DNA of 64,000 nt from Siphonodentalium dalli (taxonomy: Eukaryota > Mollusca > Scaphopoda > Gadilida > Siphonodentaliidae), in contig CP136061.1 in assembly GCA_032622095.1 (NCBI GenBank), positions 187,368,369 through 187,432,368 on the forward strand, written 5' to 3'. A program made the position numbers and the translations under genes. This document shows, in pieces, positions 22,491 to 33,430 of the stretch. Under the pieces are notes generated by a model that ran no database searches, was not told the origin of the DNA, and saw nothing but the letters and a program-made list of their open reading frames with translations. How positions within the stretch are numbered: the stretch's first letter is position 1; each line of letters opens with the position of its first letter.

Positions 22491-23227
22491 TCTATTATAT
22501 ATTTTGGAAGATCAGGGTGTGTGTGTGTGTGTGAGGGTGTGTGTGTGTGTGTGTGTGTCTGTAATCGATGGACTCGAAAACGGCCGAGCTGATTTCGATG
22601 AAACTTGGTATGTGGGGGTATTTTCGGCCGGGGAGTGACATAGGCCTATTAATTTGCCCGTGCGACGTGACATTGACCTTGAAATAGGGTCATTTCAAGG
22701 TCAAACGCCCGAATATCACAGGATTTCGATGAAACTTGGTATGTGGGGGTACCTTCGGCCGGGGAGTGGCATAAACCTATTAATTTGCCCGTGCGGCGTG
22801 ACCTTGAATGACCCAACGCCCGAATATCACGGGATTTCGATGAAACTTGGTATGTGGGGGGTACTTTCGTATGGGGAGTCTCATAAGCATATTCATTTGC
22901 CCGTGCGACGTGACCTTGACCTTGAACTCGGGTCAATTCAAGGTCAAATCGCCAATTTTGATGGGATTTCGACGAAATGTTATACATAGGGTTACTTTTG
23001 TCCACTGAGTGTTTTGTATGTGTCAAATCGTGACCCCGACCTGACATTGACCCTTCAAAATGATCAATTCAAGGTCAAATCCGGTAAAACCGGATGGATT
23101 TCGACGGGCACGTTTGTCTGGTACTTTTGTCCGGGCAGTGTTTTGGACTGGTCAAATCGTGACCCCACTTGACCTTCAAATGGACAATTCAAGGTCAAAG
23201 CCCGGACGAAGTCGGGTCACATTCTAG
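22491..23227 (+). mobile_element. Helitron-like unit 21 (third family), end of the array
   Basis: 737 bp. It starts TCTATTATATATTTTGGAAG, has a GT-rich leader, then about four diverged repeats of 'gatttcgatgaaacttgg' plus 'tgaccttgaccttgaa'. It ends in an AGCCCGGACGAAGTCGGGT hairpin and CACATTCTAG. A reverse-oriented solo copy lies at 57896-58483. Confidence 0.82.
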
Positions 23228-23690
23228 TATCATATAAAGAAGTAAAAGATCTGTATGTCCGGATTTTTCTCCCAAATTTTCTCCCAAATTTGATGTGGTG
23301 ACTCGGGGTTCCCCGGTGTAGGTTATAACGGCGTTAGTTTTTTTCCACACAAAATGTTTTCAAAAAAATTAATTTAATTTTTTTTAAATTAATTTTTTTT
23401 TAAATAAGCTCACTATGGGCCTATTTCGATCAGAATCAAATGAGTCCAAAATGAACCTATATGTGAATATTTAGGTCCAATATGAACCTATTTGCACGAG
23501 AATATGTTGCTGCATCAGATGCACGCTCTTTATGTATGTGTTTTCACTGTGGCCCGCGCCATCCAACGGAATAGCGGGTATAAGTCCACTATACGGGCTT
23601 ATTCCATGCATAATCAAATGAGTCCAATGTATGAACCTATCTGCACGAGGATATATTGAAGTAGCATAATACATATTAGCACTATATATT
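23228..23690. repeat. Repeat of unknown class with AT-rich tail and a local duplication
   Basis: The start ('agatctgtatgtccgg', 'gatgtggtgactcggggttc', 'ataacggcgttag') resembles 51985-52400 ('ttgtgtggtgccttggggta', 'ataacggccttat'), and both are followed by AT-rich sequence. About 23432-23515 is partly repeated at 23605-23670 ('aatcaaatgagtccaa', 'gcacgag'). Confidence 0.5.
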
Positions 23691-23699
23691 ACGGCGGCG

Positions 23700-24095
23700 T
23701 AGAACCGCTACCTCTTCAGTTATTAATCTGATATATCAGGTTAATATTCTGATATATTAGATTACTTAATCTGATATAATTATCAGACTATAAATCTGAT
23801 ACGGTCCTACTGAGCAACGAACATACACGAACACCTTTGTATTCAAATAATGCTAATAACTCAAAAAATAAGTCACCAAAGTTAGAAATAACACCACATA
23901 CGCATAGAATCGACCCCCCCCCCCCCCCGCACACACAAACCCAATTTCACCTTCTATTCCGCTTTTTGGACCAGTGATCGTTTATATTAGTTTGTGTTCG
24001 ATGTTTAGTAGGACCCATCAGATATATCAGATTACTTAATCTGTTATATCAGATGAGTTATTATTCTGATATATCATATTACGGATGGACCAATC
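23700..24095. mobile_element. Foldback repeat with 'ctgatatatcag' clusters
   Basis: Both ends carry clusters of 'tctgatatatcag' and 'attacttaatctg' palindromes (23720-23800 and 24015-24085). Just inside, 'ggtcctactgagcaacgaac' is matched in inverted form by 'gttcgatgtttagtaggacc'. A poly-C run lies at 23912-23926. Confidence 0.5.
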
Positions 24096-24600
24096 GAGAG
24101 GGCCGTATCGTTGGCGACGGCTTGTCATGAGCATTCATTGGTTGGTTGTGTGGGGGGTGGAGGGGCTACACCATAGTTAGTTATTGTTGGGTAGTTTCAC
24201 TCTCCAGTGATCGTCTGTTGTGCGTTCTTATAAATAATAATAATGACCAGTTTTATATAGCGATTAACCAATTAATTGCTCTAACATGCTTGGTCCATGA
24301 CCGTCTACTCATGCAGAGCCTGTATGTTTCGTTGATCAACCCAAGGGCGTGCTGACAGGGTATCGCATGTTGCTCGTTTTTATCTATGACCCTCCACTCA
24401 AAGCCTAGCTGAATCACTAATCAACCAATGGAAGTGACAACATGGTGTAGTGTGTTGATGGAGTGGGTTGAAGGAGGTGGCTACATCCTTGTTAATGTGG
24501 GATATATCTGAAATTTCCAGCGATCCTCCGTCGCGCATCCTGGTAATACATTATCAACACAGTGACGCTATGATAGGGATGACAAAAAGTTGAAATTAGT
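24096..24600. repeat. Two diverged copies of a ~300-bp sequence
   Basis: 'attggttggttgtgtggggggtgg...ctacaccatagttag...ccagtgatcgtctgttgtgcg' recurs as 'aatggaagtgacaacatgg...gaaggaggtggctacatccttgtta...ccagcgatcctccgtcgcgc'. This is an old direct duplication with no known family. Confidence 0.4.
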
Positions 24601-24761
24601 ATGTGCAAATATCGACTTCTTTTCAATTTCTGGCCGCCAGTTGGCAGACTGTGTATATATCAATTGCCAAACTCAAGTGAATACTTCAATGTTCCATATC
24701 AACATGTTATTGTGGGTAAAATTCGCGTAAAAATAACGTACATCGCAAGAAAGTAAATTTC

Positions 24762-26435
24762 AATCAAACTTAAAATGGAACAAACAAATAGAATACACAG
24801 CAAACAAAGCTGCCTCTAGACTATCACAATTGAGGAAATTTAAAAACGATCTCGATAGAAAGACACTCGAAAAATTTTACAATGCGTATATCCTTCCTAT
24901 TTTGGATTATGCTGACGTCGTATGGGATTCAGCACCCGATTACTTATTGGAAAAACTCGACCGAATACATAAAGACGCCGCTAGAATCGTAACCGGCCTA
25001 AATCGTTCAGTATCACTTAACAAGTTATGGCTTGAGGTAGGTTGGCGGACACTACACGGGCGTAGGCAACATCGCCATTTGCAAGCAATTTACAGAATTA
25101 TCAATGAAGACGCCCCTTTGTATCTGACCACCTAGTACAAACGCTATCGCATGCCAAATGGGGTGGGATGCTGAAAAATCGCAAGCCAATTTGCGCGCGA
25201 TTTAGTTTGCCGTGTCCCGCGTGACTCAGCATCGCATGCGAATATGTTTCGATTGTAAAATTCAAAGAAATGTAACTCTAACATACCCGTTATTTAGTAA
25301 AAAATCATACCGTTAAGCAACGTCACCCCTTTTTCAAATTGATATCGAGGCAGTCAGGTCGCGCCAGCGACCGCTGCCGCGGGGGCCTGATGGCTCATAA
25401 AAACAACTCTATATATAAGCGCCCGCGGCTACCACTTTATAGCATCAAGGGTAGACTGAGCAAATCGAGACGGGATGCTGGTCCCGCCAAACTCTCCAGA
25501 CGGCATCGACATATCAAAACGCATGCGATTCTCGCCTATCGTATCCGTATTTGGACGAGATTGTAAGACCATAGCCTGATCTGACATATCTCCTACCGGC
25601 ACGCTCCAGAGAACGATCGGATTATAATCTTAGATTTCCAAATAAATTTTATTCCTATTTCGCTAACACTGAGCATTTTAAACAGTCATTTCTCCCATCT
25701 GTTGTTCTGGAATGGAACAAATTACCTGTGTATGTAATCAATGCAACCTCTATTTCCGATTTCAAAGCCAATTTAGGGATTATAGATCCAATAATAAAAC
25801 CACCCTCTTATTTTTATACAGGAAAAAGGAAAATTAATACAATACACTGTAAAATTCGGAATCAGTGTAGTGATCTCCGTTCGGATATGTTTGATAATCA
25901 CATATCAGATTCGCCTATATGCCCCTGTAACTTAGACATTGAAGACGCCAATCACTATTTTCATGTTTGCCCTTTATTTGTAGATCAGAGAATTGACTTT
26001 TACCGAAATTTAAGTATTAATGGCTTTCAATCATTAGAAGCAAATCATTTCTTATATGGGGTAAAAGGTATATCAAATCAAAAGAACACTACTCTTTTCC
26101 GCATTACTCAATCTTTTATAGCTAAAACAGAGCGTTTTGAACAAACCCATGTATGGTAAATTTCGCTATTCATCTTTCAACTCACTGAGTTCTAGCGTTT
26201 TCTTCATAACCGAGATTGGAATACAGATGGAAACCCGACATCCGCAGCACACACACTCTGCACTCTTCTTTATAAACAGTTTGCTATATCTGCTATGTAT
26301 TTTTATGTATGTTCCATGATTGTATTAGGAGAGGGGCAAGTTTGTAAGTTTTGTAACTTGTGCCCTGATCCCTATGTATATTTTGTTTCTAAATACATTA
26401 AAATATGTTTAAAGTAAAGTAAGAAAGTAAAGAAA
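24762..26435 (+). mobile_element. 5'-truncated LINE (reverse-transcriptase C-terminus and zinc knuckle), interrupted by an insertion
   Basis: Open frame to 25128: a reverse-transcriptase thumb/C-terminal region with 'LRKF', 'YILPILDYADVVWDS' and 'LDRIHKDAARIVTG', all typical of CR1/jockey-like LINEs. The frame resumes at 25586 with 'SDYNLRF' and 'EWNKLP', and runs to 26157 through a C-terminal knuckle CPCNLDIEDANHYFHVC. The 3' UTR ends near 26435 in 'aaagtaaagtaagaaagtaaag'. Reverse-transcriptase motifs with the catalytic YADD are missing by 5' truncation. The insertion is given separately. Confidence 0.8.
25129..25578. mobile_element. 450-bp insertion in the LINE, flanked by a 7-bp direct repeat
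   Basis: ATCTGAC at 25122-25128 is repeated at 25579-25585, as expected of a target-site duplication. Taking out one copy plus the insert joins the LINE frame exactly (PLYLT then YLLPARS). The insert has CA at both outer ends (CACCTAG... and, on the other strand, CAGGCTATGG), but longer terminal inverted repeats are not evident. It is more GC-rich than its surroundings and holds 'gggatgctg' twice. Family unknown. Confidence 0.65.
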
Positions 26436-28620
26436 TGTAGGCGTGTATGCAAATTTCGGTCACCATTTTAACACCATCTTCGATTTGGAAAACCATTACT
26501 TATGCATGAGAAGTAAGGTAATTACTTCACCTCAGTATTTACACCTCAACTGTCAGCATTTGGAGTTGTCTCGACAATAATGCCCAATGATGTGAATATG
26601 AGGGATTTTCGGTGATTTTTCAAAATATGTTCGCCATTGTGGGCGCTCTTCTATACGATAAATGTATAAAATTACTCCAACAACATGCCAATCTTTTCCC
26701 ACAGAGACAAACGAAATGTGGTGAAATGTAAAAAAAAAAATCATTTCAGTGGCCATCTTGGCCGCCATAATTGATTTTGGTGCAGTCGGATTTTTGGCTA
26801 ATTTGTAAGGGTTGTATATTATTATCACAACGAATTGATCGGAAAACAAGACCGCATGTGATACCATATAATATACTATAACGGCGACCAAAGAGACATG
26901 GCGCATATAAAACAATGGCCGCCATCTTGTCTGGAGTCTCTGCGGCCACCTTTTTCTTGTTAACAACCGAAACAAATTAGAGGAGACATTAATAAAGAAA
27001 ATTAGTTGGGTGAAGTTGAGTACTGGGTTAGGGGGTGCAGATGTCGACCAATATCTCCTGGACTAATATTAATATTATCATCCAGTTAACTGAATAAATG
27101 ACATATAATATTTTAAAACTTTTTTTGTGCATTGATAAATCTATGTCACTGGTATAGTCTCATTAGTCGATACATGTATTTGTATTTTAGTAATCCCCCC
27201 AGTGGCCTGTGGTTTATGCCGATACTTAGCTTTTAATCAGTAGCACAAATTAATGTGGCGTTTAACTATATTAATTATAAAACTAGCGCCCACCGTGACT
27301 GAATAAAGAGCTTTCATTTTATAACTGTTATATGTGATATGATCAATGATCTGTTTAGTTATTAGAGTTCAAATAAATCTTATGGAATTATTATAATATG
27401 GTATCAGAACACGAAATGTTGAAAAGTCATCACATGAAGGGTAAATAAATAGCGTTCAATTACGGTACGCTTTATTAACTAATTTTCGGAAAATGGTACA
27501 TGACCCATGCAGATCCGTATTTTTAAATATGATATTACACACATCATATCGAAAATATTCGAGAAGTTAATGTAGTTCTGTGCGATTATATATAGGTGGC
27601 ATGTGTATTTAATAGAGGGCAAATTGTCATATTATTATTACTACATAGTACAAAATCCAAGACCAATAAACGCTCTGTATATTATACGTGTCAGTTCTGC
27701 AGTCCACATTGATGGAATGTGAATGTTTAATCGAGGCTAGAAATCGTCTCATGCCCCGACAATTTACAAGTATACAAAATGCGACTATTGATATCTTAGA
27801 CGACATACTAAATTTGAATGACGTAACTTTTTTACGTAGACTTTGCTCGTTTATACGATTGATTAACTTTAAGTTGGATAACAACGATTAATCCGTTGTT
27901 GTTGTTGTTGTTTAGTCGCTACTGTTGCCATTTTTTTTAACAACCACTTTGAAGCCGGCACGTGGTGACCATATTATGAATATTATGATCATGGTGACTA
28001 TGATAACAATGACGATGATCAACATCGACGCTATGGTGAATATGATCGCGACGACAACGATTACACGTGGTGTTGGTGATGATGATGATGATGATGATGA
28101 CTATTATTTTGAGGAAGAAACTGGTGATGATGAAAGCGATGTTGATAATGCTGATTATGACACCCGAGAGGTCGTTGTATATTTTGTACATTCAAAATTT
28201 CTTCGTTCTATTCATATTTTGTATATAATTTTCGTTTTCTTATGTCACATTTGATCAGAGAATAAAGCATATACAAGAGCTAGGCTAGTCTGACAGTCAC
28301 CGATAAAGAGCGTGTAATTTAATATAGGCTTACATGTACACATAATTATGCCCTCGGTATATATTAAATTATTGTGATAATCGCACTTTCTTATTTGTTT
28401 TCAATTTGTTTTCAATAATATTATTTCTGATATAACAGAAAGGTCGTAAATTGCGTTAATTTTTACAGTCAAACCTCATAATTGTTCAAAGCATGTAGTA
28501 ATTAAGCCCACTTTATGTTATGGTAGTAATTAGATTAGTAGCTCCCTCGAATGGATTTTGGGTCAAGACGCAGGAGAGAATTTAAAAACAATATGGGCAC
28601 TGCATAGTAGTTTTGACGTA
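26436..28620. other. Spacer with low-complexity DNA; no supported gene
   Basis: It holds 'ggccatcttggccgccata' and 'gccgccatcttgtctgg' (AAGATGGC-type motifs on the minus strand) near 26752 and 26919, a TTG run at 27894-27914 and GAT/GATGAT runs at 28074-28100. The ORF over the latter is Asp-rich because of the repeat and is not treated as a gene. Confidence 0.4.
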
Positions 28621-28980
28621 GGTATACTCAATCCAATTCGATGGTCCCCATGTCATCCGATTCCAACAACAACAACATTTTTTTAAATGCCGCTTCAGTT
28701 ATCAGAATCGAGTAATTGCCCAAAAATAGTGCTAACCACATGCAGTCAACGAAATCTGGCCGGGTTGTCAAATATCTATAACATCCAAAGCACTTGATTT
28801 TAGAGTTATCCATCTTCATACGTAACTTGGTCGAGACCGTCGGTCGTCGACTTTTTTTGCCAGGCCACCGAAATGTACCGGTGGTGAAACTAATAGATTT
28901 CAAAAATCGATATATGATCAGTCTGACCTTTGATGGGGCGCGTCGGTTCCTCGACTCGAATCAACTATTTTTTACCCGTA
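28621..28980. repeat. Dispersed repeat shared with 55095-55210
   Basis: 'caatccaattcgatggtccc', 'ccgcttcagttatcagaat' and 'taattgccc' match 'taatctgattcgatggtccc', 'ccgatttagttatcaaaat' and 'tattaccaataac' at 55095-55210. Both read in the same direction. Class unknown. Confidence 0.5.
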
Positions 28981-28995
28981 AATAAAGGAACATGG

Positions 28996-29332
28996 TTAAC
29001 CTCTTCGCTGCTAAATGACGTTATGACGTCGTGTGCTGGGCTGTTGACGTTATTGGCATTTTCCAATGGGAAAATATAGCGGGAATGTCAAAAGAACCAT
29101 AAAAGTGACTCAGCTGAAAGGCTATTATCGTTCACAATCGTGGAACATCATACACTGTTTGAAACGTCGAGATACAGTTATTCCGATGCACTAATATCTG
29201 AGTTCCATTTATATATAATGGCCTACTTCTAGTGTGCTGAAGTAGGTCCGTAGTACCTACGGACCATATAGCACACGGCGTGCACTTTTACGTCCGTAAT
29301 AGATACGGACGTCATAGCAGCGAAGAGGTTAA
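28996..29332. mobile_element. TTAA-bounded MITE (piggyBac-like)
   Basis: It starts TTAACCTCTTCGCTGCTAAA with 'gacgtt/gacgtc' repeats and ends 'gacgtcatagcagcgaagaggTTAA'. The terminal inverted repeat is about 17-25 bp, with TTAA at both ends, the target site used by piggyBac transposons. No transposase is present. Confidence 0.75.
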
Positions 29333-29764
29333 ACTCTCCGAACGAGGTACCGGTACGGACATTGCAGGGTACGTAAATCGAGTAAATATTTTTTTTAGTA
29401 TATGTTCTTCAAACGAAAACTAATTTTAAACATATATCGCGGAAAATTACAACTCTATATCTATATTTTTCTTCAAGAACTATGTCTCTTCCATCCATTT
29501 TGATATCTATTTAACACAAAAGAATTCACATTGGCAAGAAAACGGTCCAAGTGGTTTTGCTCTTGCCTTATTTCGTGCCATCGTAAGCCGCACTAGTAAA
29601 ATAAAGTCAATGATCGACAGTGTAAACTAAAGTCCGAGCAGAAAGAAAATATAGTATTAATGTGATAACATGCTTTATCTTATACCGGTTGGAGATATTG
29701 CTCATGCATTATACTACATCTATAACATATATGTAGGTGTTATAGATCATTAGATGACAGTGGA
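29333..29764. other. Unassigned spacer
   Basis: AT-rich; no gene or element recognised. Confidence 0.3.
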
Positions 29765-30172
29765 AGTCGGTGGCCGAGAGGTAGCGTACTGGTCTCTCGT
29801 GCTATCGGACCGGGGATCGCAACCTGGTCAGGGTATTCTGACAAAAATCAGAACTCGGTGAGATACCAAGTTTGTCAGGCTGAAAAGTCTCATTCGAGAT
29901 CACTGAATAAAGATCCGAATGCAAAATGCCGACTTCCCCCCATTACAACACTAATCTTGTCCAGGTATGTTGTCGTGGGTGCAGTACGCTGTCCGATCAG
30001 GCGCGGACATTAATGGCTGACCCGTGTACACGCCTCGGTGTGCACGTTAAAGAACGCTACTGGAGTCACCACAGGGTTATAAAGTTACTCGGCCGTGGTA
30101 GCACCTGGACCTCCACATAATCCTCAGCACATTGAGGGCGATGGAGTATCAAGTAGATAGATAGATAGACAT
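29765..30172 (+). mobile_element. tRNA-derived SINE
   Basis: The head contains 'tggccgagaggtagcg' (29771-29786), matching an RNA polymerase III A box, and 'gggatcgcaacc' (29813-29824), close to the B box GGTTCGANNCC, at tRNA-like spacing. A non-tRNA body of about 330 bp follows, ending in a (GATA)n tail at about 30152-30170. The head, body and simple-repeat tail are the normal SINE layout. Confidence 0.75.
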
Positions 30173-30193
30173 GTACACTAGGCAGACCACACT

Positions 30194-30345
30194 GTCCACA
30201 GGCCTTCTAAACAGTGACTGAGATATTACCAGTAATTAATTAAATATTTAAATACATTTATCTCCCTACCTTAGGGTAAGTGTGCTAATTAATTAAAACA
30301 TTTATATTATCACTCAATAATCACTGTTTAGAAGGCATGTGGAAC
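30194..30345. mobile_element. Short inverted-repeat element (MITE-like)
   Basis: 'ccacaggccttctaaacagtga' at the left is matched by 'tcactgtttagaaggcatgtgg' at the right, around an AT-rich core with two 'attaattaa' stretches. It is about 150 bp with no coding capacity. Confidence 0.55.
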
Positions 30346-30397
30346 AGACTATAAGCAGTGTGAGTCTTAGCCTGGGCCTCCATTATTGCTATACTGA

Positions 30398-32450
30398 ACT
30401 GAACTGAACTGAAGTGATTTTTATTGATAAATTAAATTATGCATATTATACACAATAACAACAGGGCTCTGTAGAAGGCATGGCTTATGGGCCAGAGCCC
30501 TATAATAGCATGATAAATACAATAATGAATATAAACTGAGTGCAGGTAGGTGCAAGGATTGGGGAGAGTTGGGGCTGGTGGGGGGGGGGGGGGGGGGGGC
30601 GGGCGCAAGATTACATGGTGTGCATAATATGTTGGGCGATGCTCATAAAGTATATATATTAAGTCAACTCCAAGAACAATTTAAAATGTTTTATGTGAAT
30701 GTCAAGGATGTGGCTGTACAATCAGTGGACCTCATTTAGGTTTGAGATATGTGGTAGTTTAGTTTATACTTTCAGATTTAAGTTTAGAATTGGCCATTGA
30801 TACGGCTGAATTATTGTACTCGTTTTCTTATAAAGTAATCTTTTAAATATTTAAGGTATTCTGGGCTACTAATTTTAATGCGTAGTGTGCAGTCTGCGGG
30901 GAGGCTATTCCATAATTCTCGCGCTTTGTTTGAGATTGCACTTTTTGAGTTTTTAGTCCTTTTGAATTCATGATAAAGATTACCTTTTGTTTTTGCGCGG
31001 GTATTATGATTGATTGATTGATTTATTTTTGATATAAAGACATACACGTATATTGTTTTAACAGGTTACAAATATAATAAATTACAAGCAAATAAAAAGG
31101 AGTTTTTAACATAATTTCAGTTGTTAGGCTATATAAGAAATCGCAAATTTTGAAACAAAAATGAGGCTGTAAAGAAGTCAAAGTGAATACCAATGGTATG
31201 ATGGCTGAAATTTAGAAAAAAAATCGTAGAGTACATGTACGGCTAGATATCGGGGATGGCACAAAAAGCACTCGAAGGCTTAATTCCATTGTGGTCCCCT
31301 GATATGCTACCGGCCACGAGGCAGACAATATAGTTACCACAAAATTCTCCATTTTGATACTAAAAAATAATGGTAATGACATCAATGTTAATATATTGAT
31401 ATTTTACATTGATAAAGCCATCATCAATGTGGATAAAATAATTTATCATCATAAGTGCTCATTATAGCTATGGATATCTTCAATATGTGTGAATAATTTT
31501 GATAACGAATCCGGTAGTGCATGCATATGATAATCATGTAGTATTCTAATGAGCTGCATGTTACCAATATCATCAAATATTAGTAGTTTGTTTAGTTTAC
31601 AATAAGTCATAATATCACTTGTATCATTTGAGATAATTTTAAGGGCATTCTTCTGTAGTTTTCTGATTTTGGTTAGGTTCTTTTTGGTAGTCGAGCTCCA
31701 TATTGCGTTACAATAGGTCAAGTAGGGGATAATTAGTGATAAGTATAAGGTTTTCAAAGTTTTTGCAGGAACAAATTCACTGACTTTCCTCAGGATTCCA
31801 ACATTACTGGAAAGTTTAGAGCATAATGAATTTATGTGTTTGTCCCAGGATAAGTTGTCTTCAATAGTGATGCCTAAAAATTTGGTATTTGCCACTCTAT
31901 TAACATTTTTATTGTTTATAGTTAGGACTGGTAATACCTCAGGTAGTGAACAATTAGTGAAAAGCATGTAATTTGTTTTATCAATGTTCAATGACAGTTT
32001 ATTAGCAGCAAACCACTGATTCATATAATCCAGTTCAGTGTTAACTCTGTTAAATAATTTGTGGATATCTCTATCAGAACAAAATGCATTTGTGTCATCT
32101 GCAAAAAGTATCAATTTAGCATCCTTGCATATACTTGGCAAGTCATTCATATAGATTAAAAATAAGAGAGGCCCTAAGATTCATCCTTGTGGGACCCCAC
32201 AGGTAATTTCATTGAGTTCTGATATATGGCCATCATATTGAACACATTGTTTTCTATGAGTAAGATAATCCTTGAACCAGTTCAGTGCAACCCCTCGACA
32301 TCCATAGTGCTCTAGTTTTTGAAGCATTATTCTATGATTTATTGTATCAAATGCCTTAGATAGGTCGAGGAACACTCCAATTGTGTGTAGTGATTGTCTA
32401 AGGCACCAGTTATTTTCTCTATAAGGTCAGTCAAAGCTAGATAATTTATA
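30398..32450 (-). pseudogene. Degenerate LINE (non-LTR retrotransposon), minus strand, 5' truncated
   Basis: Read from 32450 down: 'ALTDLIEKITGALDNH', then a frame change near 32370 into 'GVFLDLSKAFDTINH' and 'ITCGVPQG'. A TGA follows near 32180 where a Ser is usual, then 'ILGPLLFLIYMNDL', the catalytic FADDT motif and 'KFLGITIEDNLSWDKHI' to 31449. A noncoding stretch (31048-31448) interrupts, then 30811-31047 gives the usual C-terminal 'NTRAKTKGNLY' and 'ARELWNSLP' region. The 3' UTR ends near 30400 in a (TTCAG)n-type tail. The YADD-type core and GVPQG motif identify a reverse transcriptase. At least one frameshift, one nonsense codon and one interruption make it non-functional. Confidence 0.85.
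30579..30600. repeat. Poly-G run in the LINE 3' region
   Basis: A run of about 20 G. The length in such runs is uncertain in assemblies. Confidence 0.8.
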
Positions 32451-33430
32451 TTACTGTAATTAGACAGTATTCAGGCTATGTGACTGTGACCCCTGACACC
32501 CATTCATGTAGGTTTGTACAGTTTAAATATTATTCCGGGGAAGCCTATGGATTCTGTGTTGGAGTGAGTTCAACTCAGCCACAATTTAATTGGTGGGCTC
32601 TCTGCTTATAACATCTTTGGGGACACACTATAAAGTGTATGCCGAGGCCGGCTCCAAATAAAAGGTGTAAACCGGGTGTTATATGGTGTTTGGTTCGTTG
32701 GTTCTCAATGGATATTAATGAAATTGGGTGTATATGTCCGGGTTGGGACATGGAATACATTAACGTTTGAATTGTTTTTAAATTCACAAATTTGTTGATT
32801 TTATTCAACTTTTTCGTTCTGAAACACACTATAAAAGGGCAGCCATCTTGGATTTTACTCTTTGCATGACTAAATCCTTTGGCACACCCTACAGTCCACT
32901 TCCCTCAGCCGATCATCACCAATCTTCATATTAATTTTGATATTGATCTACTGGATGGAAGCTATCAAATGTTTTTGAATTTCATTCGAAAACATACCGG
33001 TAGCTGCCAGCAACCATCTTGGATTTTACTTTATATATATCTATTCATGTTGATAATCTAGTAATACTAGTATTAGACATTTCAACTTTCCGCATTCCTA
33101 ATCGCTCCATTGACTGTAACACATGAAATTATTCCCTTTCCAAGTTGAGCTACAGTGTCAACAAAAAATATTTGGTAGGTTTTTTGCCATCCTCAATAAA
33201 CTTTTATCTTGTATGAACTATCATACCCTGAATTTTTTCTTTACTTTTAGCTTCTAATTATTGTCAATGTCAGAACATTCACTCATCAAATCATTAACAT
33301 TTGAACCGGAGTCTGCGATAGTGCTTTCGATCTCAACGTTTTCTGTCTAACATTCTTTGTTTCTCGTTTTCGATATGTTTTTTTTTATTTAGAAGAAAAT
33401 TGGATTGTTTTCCCTCTGATATCAAGTAAA
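32451..33430. other. Spacer holding two diverged copies of the 3480-4230 satellite unit
   Basis: 'gggcagccatcttggatttt' with 'ctttgcatgactaaatcctt' (32838-32882), and 'gctgccagcaaccatcttgg' (33002-33024), belong to the repeat family at 3480-4230. The rest is unassigned. Confidence 0.5.

Larger units (their letters stand above)
8693..23227 (+). mobile_element. Head-to-tail array of 21 non-autonomous Helitron-like elements
   Basis: Nearly every unit starts with TC (TCTCATATATATTTTGAAG, TCTATACTATATATTTTGAG or TCTATTATATATTTTGG) and ends in CTAG, with a GC-rich hairpin just before it. TC...hairpin-CTAG ends without target-site duplication are the hallmarks of Helitron rolling-circle transposons. 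The next unit begins at the base after CTAG, with no spacer. The outer flanks are A (8692) and T (23228), the A/T insertion site of Helitrons. Three 3' types are present: AGCCCGGACAACGTCGGGCT, GCCGCCAGTGGCGGGC and AGCCCGGACGAAGTCGGGT. No Rep/helicase ORF is present, so all copies are non-autonomous. Confidence 0.85.

Noticed and set aside
25339-25566. 75-residue Arg/Lys-rich ORF with an upstream TATA-like sequence, histone-like at first sight
   Set aside because: Does not match a histone on reading; it is inside the 450-bp insertion in the LINE.
26553-26975. 140-residue minus-strand ORF
   Set aside because: No recognisable domain; contains repeat-derived 'AAKMAT' (AAGATGGC motif) and overlaps another ORF in a different frame.
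27925-28254. 109-residue ORF with an Asp-rich stretch
   Set aside because: The Asp run is a GAT microsatellite; the rest is low complexity.
28628-28903. 91-residue minus-strand ORF
   Set aside because: Lies in a dispersed repeat that recurs at 55095 without the same frame.
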